DNA from: a virus | Direction: 5' to 3' (one strand) | Virus record (IMG/VR): IMGVR_UViG_3300042352_000176 | Coordinates: 1 to 24,168 of that record | Length of the DNA: 24,168 nt | Shown here: in pieces, positions 13,134 through 19,488 of the stretch | How positions within the stretch are numbered: the first letter of the stretch is position 1 | Layout of the letters: the number at the start of each line of letters is the position of its first letter | Notes under the pieces: generated by a model | Seen by the model: only the letters and a program-made list of their open reading frames with translations | Told to the model about the DNA's origin: nothing | The model's database searches: none | Made by a program: the position numbers and the translations under genes

Positions 13134-13736
13134 TTATTTTATTTTCCAGTAAATAGATGCGTTAACAAACGGTGTCTTATTGATGTCAATTCCTGCTCCT
13201 ACATTGTATAGCTTATCACACTTTGTATTTAAAAGTAGATTTACCTGTACGTTGTTTACAAAGTTTACCTTGTCAAATGACGCTCCTACACCCCAAAATA
13301 ACTTGGTCTTAGGTAGCTCTTTAACAATGGTAGTCTCTTTAATAGTTCTTTGCTTCACATTAGCTGTGAACATCCTAGACTCAATCGTATTCTTACTAAT
13401 GGTGTCCAATAGTACAACATATCCTAAGCTGTCAGGTAAACGTAAGGTATCCTTGTATACATTCTTGGCGAAATACATTTTAATAATTTCTAATGTGTCT
13501 ACATTCATTGGGACTTGCACGAAGATTGTCGTATCGTGGTAGATGTCCTTACCTTGTTTGGTAATCACCTTAGTCTTAATAATGTCAACAGTATCTATCT
13601 CATGCTTAATAACCTCGTAAGGTTTACCTGCAATATATTTTATCTTAGGCGAGAATGGGTTTTTAACCCCTGTCATCTTTGAGAATATAAGACCGACAAC
13701 TATCACCAATACAGCACCCTGTAATATCTTTTTCAT
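13134..13736 (-). CDS. Membrane-anchored periplasmic protein of the lysis cassette (spanin-like position)
   Basis: A 200-aa protein. An N-terminal hydrophobic anchor (residues ~4-20, ILQGAVLVIVVGLIF) is followed by a beta-rich extracytoplasmic region with several Thr/Val/Lys-rich strands. It ends in a strand-rich segment (FWGVGASFDKVNF, NVQVNLLL, YNVGAGIDI, ASIYWKIK) like part of an outer-membrane barrel. It is the first gene of the holin/endolysin cassette. A link between inner and outer membrane, the job of spanins, would suit its place and shape, yet no classical coiled coil is seen. It may have its own promoter (TAAATTTG 5 bases upstream of the ATG). Confidence 0.6.
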   Translation of the reverse strand: MKKILQGAVLVIVVGLIFSKMTGVKNPFSPKIKYIAGKPYEVIKHEIDTVDIIKTKVITKQGKDIYHDTTIFVQVPMNVDTLEIIKMYFAKNVYKDTLRLPDSLGYVVLLDTISKNTIESRMFTANVKQRTIKETTIVKELPKTKLFWGVGASFDKVNFVNNVQVNLLLNTKCDKLYNVGAGIDINKTPFVNASIYWKIK

Positions 13737-13740
13737 ATTG

Positions 13741-13748
13741 CAAATTTA
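13741..13748 (-). promoter_or_regulatory. Possible near-leaderless promoter -7 box (TAAATTTG)
   Basis: On the minus strand TAAATTTG is followed by CAAT and the ATG at 13736. It fits TAnnTTTG, but no TTTG is found 19-21 nt upstream. It lies next to a palindromic operator-like region. Confidence 0.4.
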
Positions 13749-13783
13749 ATGAATAAAACTTATAGTGTATTTGCATGAGCTTG

Positions 13784-13820
13784 TAAGTCAATGTGACTTA
13801 TATGGGACATATATAAGTCA
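13784..13820. promoter_or_regulatory. Operator-like palindromes (TAAGTCA half-sites)
   Basis: Three half-sites occur: TAAGTCA 13784-13790, TGACTTA 13794-13800 and TAAGTCA 13814-13820. The first pair makes a 7-bp inverted repeat with a 3-nt gap. The second pair extends to a perfect 10-bp inverted repeat (TGACTTATAT / ATATAAGTCA) with a 7-nt gap. Half-site spacing of 10 and 20 bp places them on one helical face. The 240-bp gap 13737-13976 holds no gene. Confidence 0.55.
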
Positions 13821-13947
13821 AAAAGTGCTTTTTATGACACATTATACCCTTTCGCATATAAAATTGGAAATATACTTCTAATTATACGCAATAGAATATA
13901 AAATAGGTACAAATAAATTACATTTTAGATATATATTTCTAATTCAG

Positions 13948-13975
13948 TGCATGAAAAATCAGAAAAATTCATGCA
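13948..13975 (-). terminator. Hairpin just after the barrel-protein stop (weak terminator candidate)
   Basis: TGCATGAA (13948-13955) and TTCATGCA (13968-13975) form a perfect 8-bp stem one base beyond the stop of the 412-aa gene. The 12-nt loop is T-rich on the minus strand, but no T-run follows the stem. It could stabilise the 3' end or terminate weakly. Confidence 0.4.
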
Positions 13976-13976
13976 A

Positions 13977-15215
13977 CTATAGGTTAAACTTTGTTCCTAA
14001 CTGCAATCCAATTGTATGAAGCGGCCCCATGTATTTAATATTAGTTGCAAGTCTAAATCTCTTAGACAATGCTATGTCAAATGATGAGCCTAATATGTAG
14101 CTTAATTGACTCATAGATGTCAAATCCTTTGATTTACTTGTATAACTCAGTGGGTTAGACATTAAAAAAACCTCTGGTGTTATAGTCAATCTTTTGCTGT
14201 AAACGTATGGCTTCATGCCAAATAACACTATAGAAGAAGTCCAGAATTGTTGTTTTACAGCCTCAAATGGGATAGATGTATTAATAATAGTCAAGGCATA
14301 GCCATAAATGTATGACTTATGGGACATTACATATGATTTACCTAGTATATGTATGATGCCTCCATCATTATATGCCATTGTGTAAGAAGTTGTCCCTACG
14401 CCACATAAAGTCCCATTCTGAATATCCATCTTAGAATACCTTGTAGATAGGGCAAATTGTCTTAAATTTGAGAAGATTGTCAATGTAGAGCCGTAAGACA
14501 CGTCTCCTGCCATAGATGCTCTAGAAACGCCTAAATTTGCCATTAAATTAAAGTCACCTTGAAACTGCTGAACCGCACTCAAATCAGACGAAAAAATCAA
14601 TGGGGTTTGTCCTGCCTTTGCGGAAGACTTTTTCTTTTCCTCTTTCTTCTCTTCTTTCTTTTCTTCTTTTTTATCCTCGGATTTACTCTCAGATTTACTT
14701 TCAGAGGACTCAGAACTGCTTTCGCTAGAACTACCATCATTCTGAGACGAGCTAGAGCTAGAGCTACCATCACTCTGAGAGGAAGTTGGTTGGCTAGAAG
14801 GTGCAGAAGATGGCGCAGGAGCAGGAGCAGGAGTTGGAACACTTACACTGCTAGCAGCACTCGCAGCGGCACTTGATGCTGCTGAACTTACTGCTGCTGA
14901 AACTGAATTTGTTACCGTTTGCTGTGTTAATTGTTGAGTAAGTTGTGTAACAGGGCATGGCGCTGAATACTCTGCGTATACTTGATTTACCCAAGTCATT
15001 AAAGCACCTGACTTTACATCCTGAGCTGTTATGTATTTAGACTTACCCATAAACACAATTGTAGTACCTTGAATTGGCACTACAAAGACTGTGACCTTCT
15101 TGCTACATGGGTCTATAAATGTACTTGTAAGTATCTGCGCTTTTGCACTCGTCAATGAAAGTGTCAAAAGTGTACAGAATATCGTACGAAAAAGTGTTTT
15201 ATTTAGGGAATACAT
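13977..15215 (-). CDS. Secreted protein with Ser/Glu/Lys-rich linker and beta-barrel-like C-terminus
   Basis: A 412-aa protein. A signal peptide (residues 1-26, ending SAKA-Q) is followed by a small N-terminal domain (~27-90) with two Cys (37, 87) that could pair. Residues ~91-202 are low complexity: Gln/Thr, then Ala/Ser, Pro/Ala, long Ser runs and KEEKKEEKK repeats. Residues ~205-412 show alternating hydrophobic/polar strands (TLTIFSNLRQFALSTRY, SYVMSHKSYIYGYALTI, RLTITPEVFLMSN, FRLATNIKYMG, IGLQLGTKFNL) like an 8-10 stranded outer-membrane barrel. The gene overlaps the CsgG-like gene by 17 bp, so the two are probably translated together and may form one complex in the outer membrane. No virion role is evident. 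No named family is recognised. Confidence 0.65.
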   Translation of the reverse strand: MYSLNKTLFRTIFCTLLTLSLTSAKAQILTSTFIDPCSKKVTVFVVPIQGTTIVFMGKSKYITAQDVKSGALMTWVNQVYAEYSAPCPVTQLTQQLTQQTVTNSVSAAVSSAASSAAASAASSVSVPTPAPAPAPSSAPSSQPTSSQSDGSSSSSSSQNDGSSSESSSESSESKSESKSEDKKEEKKEEKKEEKKKSSAKAGQTPLIFSSDLSAVQQFQGDFNLMANLGVSRASMAGDVSYGSTLTIFSNLRQFALSTRYSKMDIQNGTLCGVGTTSYTMAYNDGGIIHILGKSYVMSHKSYIYGYALTIINTSIPFEAVKQQFWTSSIVLFGMKPYVYSKRLTITPEVFLMSNPLSYTSKSKDLTSMSQLSYILGSSFDIALSKRFRLATNIKYMGPLHTIGLQLGTKFNL

Positions 15216-15921
15216 TCTTTTTAATCATTCTTGATAGGATGCGAGCACACGCAATATCTAGTGCTTTCTTTGTTGCAGTTCCTATCGTTGACTGATTAAA
15301 TTTAACTTCACTAAGATTCTCGTCATTCAATAGGCTTGCTTCTCGTGTAGTTTTAGCTTCTCCCAATCCAGATGCAGCTATGATTTCACCTGTCTGCGCA
15401 TCCGTAAATCTTACCTGTAATCCTATTCTTGTGACAACAGTCTCCTTAATGCCATCTTTTACCCTAATCTCTTCATCTTCTGAAACAGAATAATCATAGC
15501 ACTCAATCTCAACAAAGTAATGTGCTAGTCTAATCTTTCCTCTTCCATCCAACTTATCTTGAGAAATTCCTGCTTGAGAGGCCTGGAATTGTTTAACCAT
15601 TCTATTCTTAATCTCAGTCTTGTCCTCCGTGAAAGTGAAGCGATTGAGGTTTTCCAGGTACTCCATAGAGATGTTTGCCACGCCCAAACCAACCCTCTTT
15701 TCCTTAAGTTCTGGATACATTTCATACATTTCGTCATTTATTCCGCATTTAAGTATTTGAATTGGTATAGTCGGCCCATCATAGTCCATGTACTGACTGA
15801 TGTCAATCTTAGTCTCAAAACTAGCTTTATAGTTCTCTGTCTTAGTTGTCGCTACCTGAGCTTGACCATTAATAAAGCAAAGGATTATAATTATGGTACA
15901 ACAAGATTTTATAATTTTCAT
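15199..15921 (-). CDS. CsgG-like secretion-channel family protein
   Basis: A 240-aa protein. The ATG at 15921 was chosen because it opens a clear signal peptide (MKIIKSCCTIIIILCFINGQ, cleavage near QAQ); the frame extends 22 residues further upstream without such logic. The mature part has the CsgG pattern: RVGLGVANISMEYLENLNRF, later FTDAQTGEIIAASGLGEAKT (a conserved pair of strands), and a C-terminal helix ATKKALDIACARILSRMI. CsgG forms the outer-membrane channel that exports curli subunits. The lipidation Cys of E. coli CsgG is not clearly present here. The gene overlaps the barrel protein by 17 bp and has a smaller CsgG-like relative at 18980-19444. The family call is probable, made without a profile search. 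Confidence 0.7.
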   Translation of the reverse strand: MKIIKSCCTIIIILCFINGQAQVATTKTENYKASFETKIDISQYMDYDGPTIPIQILKCGINDEMYEMYPELKEKRVGLGVANISMEYLENLNRFTFTEDKTEIKNRMVKQFQASQAGISQDKLDGRGKIRLAHYFVEIECYDYSVSEDEEIRVKDGIKETVVTRIGLQVRFTDAQTGEIIAASGLGEAKTTREASLLNDENLSEVKFNQSTIGTATKKALDIACARILSRMIKKNVFPK

Positions 15922-15922
15922 A

Positions 15923-15953
15923 TATCGCTCATTTAAATTATACTTATCGCTCA
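15923..15953 (-). promoter_or_regulatory. Direct repeat TGAGCGATA x2 before the CsgG-like gene
   Basis: On the minus strand TGAGCGATA occurs at 15953-15945 and 15931-15923, start to start 22 bp (two helical turns). The second copy ends one base before the T of the start region. It may be an operator, or alternative pairing partners for the CGGCTCA arm of the adjacent hairpin. No TAnnTTTG box was found in this gap. Confidence 0.45.
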
Positions 15954-15958
15954 AAAAT

Positions 15959-15985
15959 GAGCCGAATACGATTGATAAACGGCTC
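15959..15985 (-). terminator. Intrinsic terminator or attenuator between the small-gene group and the CsgG-like gene
   Basis: On the minus strand GAGCCG (15985-15980) pairs with CGGCTC (15964-15959) across a 15-nt loop, followed by ATTTTT. An alternative stem, GCTCA/TGAGC at 15949-15962 with an AAAA loop, uses part of the same arm, so the two structures exclude each other, as in attenuators. Confidence 0.5.
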
Positions 15986-16003
15986 AAGATTGATTGATAT
16001 ATG

Positions 16004-16027
16004 AGTCAGATTTTGCGGTTTCTGACT
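16004..16027. repeat. Inverted repeat AGTCAGA-N10-TCTGACT
   Basis: AGTCAGA (16004-16010) and TCTGACT (16021-16027) form a perfect 7-bp inverted repeat just after the stop of the 187-aa gene. The flanking bases on the minus strand (ATAAGTCAGA) repeat the TAAGTCA half-site seen at 13784-13820. Confidence 0.45.
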
Positions 16028-16034
16028 TATGTTT

Positions 16035-16598
16035 TTATTTATCTTTCAATAATCCACACTTTTGACACTCAAGTTCTCCGTCTCCGTCAGAATCTCCCCA
16101 CTCATGCTCACATTGTCTGTGTGCTTGGTATTCAAACTCTAACTTCTCCATCTCTTGTTCGTGTTCTTGTTGGTCTCTTTTAAGTTCAAAGTTTTGTCTG
16201 TTTTCTGTAACAGCTAAATCTCTAGCTGCAGCAGCTCCTTGAACAAATGCATCAGGAATGGTAGGGCCAAATGGCTTGTTAGTTTCTTTCATGTCATTTG
16301 TGTGAGACATAGAAACACCATCTTCTTCATCCATCTTCTGTACTAACATTTTATCCTTGTCTGTATCAGAGAACCAGTAGTCTATAATCTTACCATAGCT
16401 ACCAATAAAGGCACCCAATAATAACATTAATAACTCTTTCCATTCCCCTGCCATAGAAGCATTGTTAGATACTGCTACAAATATCCCTGCGATAATTAAA
16501 ATAAACCCACCAAGAACAGCAGCGGTAATATACCATCTGCGTTCCATCATTGCGTTTAAAAGTTCTTTAAAACCTGTTGGCTGTTTAGCGTTGTCCAT
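16035..16598 (-). CDS. Two-span membrane protein with coiled coil and zinc-ribbon end (3TM-holin-like)
   Basis: A 187-aa protein with two spans (about 22-43 and 53-70), the second containing LLMLLLGAFIGSYGKIIDYW, which resembles gene-transfer/3TM-type phage holins. After a polar linker comes a Gln/Glu-rich coiled coil (~132-160). The C-terminal zinc ribbon has ligands Cys163, His165, Cys178 and Cys181. The long cytoplasmic tail is more than a plain holin needs. It could be a holin with a regulatory domain or a membrane anchor for a phage assembly. A hairpin follows the gene. Confidence 0.6.
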   Translation of the reverse strand: MDNAKQPTGFKELLNAMMERRWYITAAVLGGFILIIAGIFVAVSNNASMAGEWKELLMLLLGAFIGSYGKIIDYWFSDTDKDKMLVQKMDEEDGVSMSHTNDMKETNKPFGPTIPDAFVQGAAAARDLAVTENRQNFELKRDQQEHEQEMEKLEFEYQAHRQCEHEWGDSDGDGELECQKCGLLKDK

Positions 16599-16699
16599 AC
16601 GTTATATATTACTTCTTGATTTTGTTTTACTAATTTACTCTTTTTAACACCTGAGCGAATACTTCGTTTCGCTTTAGGCTTTGACGTCTTCTTTGCCAT
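16556..16699 (-). CDS. Tiny basic protein (47 aa)
   Basis: A 47-aa frame starting MAKKTSKPKAKRSIRSGVKK, strongly basic at its N-terminal half. The start is 3 nt after the stop of the gene before it, and the 3' end overlaps the next gene by 43 bp. It could bind nucleic acid or anionic membrane surfaces. Too short for a firm call. Confidence 0.45.
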   Translation of the reverse strand: MAKKTSKPKAKRSIRSGVKKSKLVKQNQEVIYNVWTTLNSQQVLKNF

Positions 16700-16702
16700 A
16701 TA

Positions 16703-17002
16703 TTACCATTTAGGAGCCTCTTCCTTAAAATCATCGCCCTCTTTTTTCTTAGGAGTTGCAGCTGGCTTTGCAGGTTCTGACGCCTTTTCTTTAATGATAA
16801 CAGTCTTACCACCTCCTGCAGCTTGTTGTTGCGTTTGATTGATATTAATGACTGGAGCCGCTGTTTGTGTTGGGGTTTCTTTCTCATCTCCTCCTGTTAA
16901 TTTTGTTGTAATCCAACCACCTACTCCTAGAGTGATTGTGCTAATGAATCCTATGATAACATTTTTCATAGAACTACCTGTGCTTTCTTGTTCTTCTGCC
17001 AT
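16703..17002 (-). CDS. Single-span membrane protein with Pro/Lys-rich tail (99 aa)
   Basis: A 99-aa protein. A short polar N-terminus is followed by one hydrophobic span (about 13-34, KNVIIGFISTITLGVGGWIT). A long polar, Ala/Pro/Lys/Gln-rich tail (~37-99) follows. The tail is low complexity and may cross a wall or contact a partner. It starts 6 nt after the lipoprotein stop in the envelope operon. No family recognised. Confidence 0.55.
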   Translation of the reverse strand: MAEEQESTGSSMKNVIIGFISTITLGVGGWITTKLTGGDEKETPTQTAAPVININQTQQQAAGGGKTVIIKEKASEPAKPAATPKKKEGDDFKEEAPKW

Positions 17003-17008
17003 TGTATT

Positions 17009-17362
17009 TTATTTTATAATTATTGGGGTTCTAGTTTCTGAGCCATTTATATTCATCAAAATTAAGTCATATGTTCCACTTGCTAATCCAGTTAGGTTAT
17101 CCTGCTTTACCAATAAGCCATCTATTGAGCTTACCCCATAAGATTTGTAAACTTTACCGCTCATATCCTTGATTGTAACATTATACTTGATAGATGGTTG
17201 TAGGTTAAAACTCATTGTGATTTGACCTAATGTAGGTACAGGAGACACATTAACATACCCCTGTTTTTCAGGTGTTTTAGCTTGTTGCTCTGGATAATAT
17301 TGTATTTTTTTGCATGATACTACAAGCAATACTAAGCATGTGATGATACTGATTCTTTTCAT
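17009..17362 (-). CDS. Lipoprotein with T9SS type A-like C-terminal sorting domain
   Basis: A 117-aa protein. The signal peptide ends in the lipobox VVSC, with Cys17 lipidated. Lys-Lys-Ile-Gln after it lacks the acidic surface-export signal, suggesting a periplasm-facing outer-membrane lipoprotein. Residues ~36-117 match the T9SS type A C-terminal domain: YVNVSPVPTLGQITMSF (cf. the usual PNPxxGxhxh start), YNVTIKDMSGKVYKSYG, a Leu-x-x-Leu-x-x-Gly-x-Tyr turn (NLTGLASGTYDLIL) and TPIIIK at the end. In Bacteroidota this domain directs secreted proteins to the type IX machine. Lipid anchor and sorting domain on one short chain is unusual. It may act as a T9SS decoy or adaptor for the adjacent cohesin/dockerin protein, with which it overlaps by TAATG. 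The motif match is by eye but good. Confidence 0.7.
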   Translation of the reverse strand: MKRISIITCLVLLVVSCKKIQYYPEQQAKTPEKQGYVNVSPVPTLGQITMSFNLQPSIKYNVTIKDMSGKVYKSYGVSSIDGLLVKQDNLTGLASGTYDLILMNINGSETRTPIIIK

Positions 17363-19008
17363 TATTTAAAATTATTTATACCGATTAAACGAATCTGTGC
17401 AGTGTTTAACTTAATACCAACTTGATTACCTCTGTTATCAGACGCATCCATATTATCTGTTACCCATACATTAGTATTTATATCAACACCAGGCGTTAAT
17501 GCCTTGAATTTAATTGTAAATGGAATCGTTGTTCCAGATATAGGCTCTTTTAAAGTCTTATCTATACCACCAAACTTAACATACCCATTCTCGTTTGTAT
17601 AGAAGTTTAGCCAAGATGCGTTTGTATTGGCCTTTATTTCTTGCAACTGAATTTTAGTTGCATCATATGCAAACTCAAACTGCAATCCGCATAAGCTTAA
17701 TCCGTCTGAATTGATATTCATAGGTATAGATATATTATCAGACTCAATCACAGCATTTTCTAGGCTTACTAAAACAGCTTTTTTTACTATTGGAGTATTA
17801 ACCAATGAAAATGATTGGATTGTTCCATCTGTGGCTACAACCTGTGAGCTATGGCTTCTATTAATATCACCTGCAATTAGATAGTTTAAATCTAATGCTT
17901 GATTGGCAGTAGTAGTACGGAAATAGATAAAATTCTGAACTGGTAAAGTATCTTTACTAAAATCAGCTCTTTTATATGTGTATATATTAGGAACCATTGT
18001 CAGCGTATTGGCCACATGAGCCAATATCAAGTATGGGTCGGCAGCATCAAAAGAACCATTATAGTTAGCATCAGCAGCTAGCCAAGCAGCACCTGTCTTT
18101 AGGTTAGTCTTATTAAAAGTGCCATTTAGGTTAACAGAACCAAACTCATTTAAGGCGGCTGTAGCATCTGATACCGTAATAGCATTTTTAGCTACACTAG
18201 CGATACTATCTATACCAACTGATACTTTGTATGTTCTATTTGATGCAAGCTCCGTAGAAGCTTTAAAAACACCATTTACATCAGGATATAATAAAGTAGA
18301 TATTCCTGAAGCGGAGTCGGTAAACTTGATATTAGTCTGAACAGAAGGACTTTTATATATATTACCAGTAACCAAAGTATTAGCATTAGCGTCTAGTGTT
18401 ATGAATGTGCTTTTAGGTAGAGGCATATACGTATCAATATAAGTACCATCTGATTTCCAGCCAGATACAAAGTTCATATACAAACTATCATAAGCTGTTC
18501 CAGCTGTAGTTGCGTTTACCTTAATACGTATCCTGATATATTTCCCATTACGTAGATTACTATTTGAAGTAACTGTAGTATAGATTCTTTGGATAGCATT
18601 ATTGCTGCTTGGTGAATACGTATAGTTAGCATAGTTATAGTTCTGTGAACCATTTGTTGTTGTATTTTGAGCTGTTCTTTGATAGGTAAATCCTGGATGG
18701 AAGCTATTCTGAATACTCATTGTAGCATTTGCAGGCATAGCACTACTATCTCCACTAAAACTAGTTACACCTAATATAGTAAATGTTCTATAGTTATACT
18801 GAAAGTCAAAGTATAGCGTTCTGGTAGAAGATAGTTCCTCCTTATACATAACCACCATATCAACAGTGTCTCCCTTTAAGATAGACGTGTCCTTTATGTT
18901 CTTAGTTATATTAGACTTTTCTAAATATATTGTAGGAATCTGCGCATTTGTCACAAATATTCCAAAAATAGTGACAAGACTAAGGATTAATTTTCTCAAT
19001 AAGTTCAT
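17362..19008 (-). CDS. Secreted protein with cohesin-like and dockerin-like segments
   Basis: A 548-aa protein. Signal peptide (1-22, TNA-Q). Residues ~24-205 form a beta-sandwich-like domain with a cohesin-type start (SILKGDTVDMVVMY). Residues ~213-270 look like a carboxypeptidase-regulatory/Cna-B-type domain. Residues ~275-335 hold a dockerin-like pair: ITVSDATAALNEF (277-289), then DANYNGSFDAADPYLILAHV (313-332), with the Ca-binding Asp-x-Asn-x-x-Gly pattern. GDINRS (380-385) may be a third piece. Residues ~410-545 form a second cohesin-like domain (ISIPMNINSDGLSLCGLQFE, then FAYDATKIQLQEI). Such modules join surface complexes in bacteria. The T9SS sorting domain usual in relatives is absent here but lies on the next gene. 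The start overlaps the CsgG-like gene by 29 bp. Confidence 0.65.
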   Translation of the reverse strand: MNLLRKLILSLVTIFGIFVTNAQIPTIYLEKSNITKNIKDTSILKGDTVDMVVMYKEELSSTRTLYFDFQYNYRTFTILGVTSFSGDSSAMPANATMSIQNSFHPGFTYQRTAQNTTTNGSQNYNYANYTYSPSSNNAIQRIYTTVTSNSNLRNGKYIRIRIKVNATTAGTAYDSLYMNFVSGWKSDGTYIDTYMPLPKSTFITLDANANTLVTGNIYKSPSVQTNIKFTDSASGISTLLYPDVNGVFKASTELASNRTYKVSVGIDSIASVAKNAITVSDATAALNEFGSVNLNGTFNKTNLKTGAAWLAADANYNGSFDAADPYLILAHVANTLTMVPNIYTYKRADFSKDTLPVQNFIYFRTTTANQALDLNYLIAGDINRSHSSQVVATDGTIQSFSLVNTPIVKKAVLVSLENAVIESDNISIPMNINSDGLSLCGLQFEFAYDATKIQLQEIKANTNASWLNFYTNENGYVKFGGIDKTLKEPISGTTIPFTIKFKALTPGVDINTNVWVTDNMDASDNRGNQVGIKLNTAQIRLIGINNFK

Positions 19009-19444
19009 AGCAAGCCTTTTTTATTGCAGTTGTTAAATTTTGTTGATTGAACTTGCCGTCTGTTCCGACAAGTATTGTTGATGTTGACACCTCGGATGCG
19101 CTACCTTCTACCAAGATTGGCTTGCTTTTACTTCCGTCTTTGGAAATATACCCCTTGATTCTTATCACGACATCTGTATTGTCTTTATGGAATACTGATA
19201 GATTGCTTTTAGTCTTCACTACATCCATATAAATCAACTCGGCAAAGATAATATTTTTAGATTTTGGGTTAATTGAGTATCCTTTCTCTTGGATTATCTC
19301 TTCAATGATATTAGCTACACCAAACTCTATTTTTCTATTACCTGCCAAATCACCTAATTTAATGCTGTTTTGGACAGATATAGTCACATCTTGAGCCATA
19401 CTAGATGTGCTCAATATTAACAATAAATATAATAAGTACTTCAT
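18980..19444 (-). CDS. Small CsgG-like secreted protein
   Basis: A 154-aa protein. Signal peptide MKYLLYLLLILSTSSMAQ. The mature chain aligns by eye with the larger CsgG-like protein at 15199-15921: EFGVANIIEEIIQEKGYSIN (cf. LGVANISMEYLENLNRFTF), then IIFAELIYMDVV, RIKGYI, and the end FNQQNLTTAIKKACYELIEK (cf. FNQSTIGTATKKALDIACAR). It lacks about 90 residues of the larger form. It may be a partner or a shorter paralogue from gene duplication. It is the first gene of the envelope operon, with its own promoter only 4 nt before the ATG. Confidence 0.6.
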   Translation of the reverse strand: MKYLLYLLLILSTSSMAQDVTISVQNSIKLGDLAGNRKIEFGVANIIEEIIQEKGYSINPKSKNIIFAELIYMDVVKTKSNLSVFHKDNTDVVIRIKGYISKDGSKSKPILVEGSASEVSTSTILVGTDGKFNQQNLTTAIKKACYELIEKINP

Positions 19445-19448
19445 AATG

Positions 19449-19456
19449 CAAAGGTA
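19449..19456 (-). promoter_or_regulatory. Promoter -7 box TACCTTTG, near-leaderless
   Basis: On the minus strand TACCTTTG (19456-19449) is followed by CATT and the ATG at 19444. A TTTC lies 21 nt upstream, one mismatch from the -33 box, inside the loop of the preceding terminator. Transcription would start at or next to the ATG. Confidence 0.65.
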
Positions 19457-19463
19457 CTAAAAT

Positions 19464-19488
19464 AAAAAAGCCCTGTAGAAACAGGGCT
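19464..19488 (-). terminator. Rho-independent terminator after the 152-aa gene
   Basis: On the minus strand AGCCCTG (19488-19482), loop TTTCTA, CAGGGCT (19475-19469) form a perfect 7-bp stem, followed by TTTTTATTTT. It ends transcription from the promoter at 20027-19996 and insulates the envelope operon. Confidence 0.9.

Noticed and set aside
14559-14876. Long opposite-strand frames over the Ser/Glu-rich gene
   Set aside because: They arise from the low-complexity coding repeats of the 412-aa gene and encode only Leu/Phe- or Arg-rich strings.
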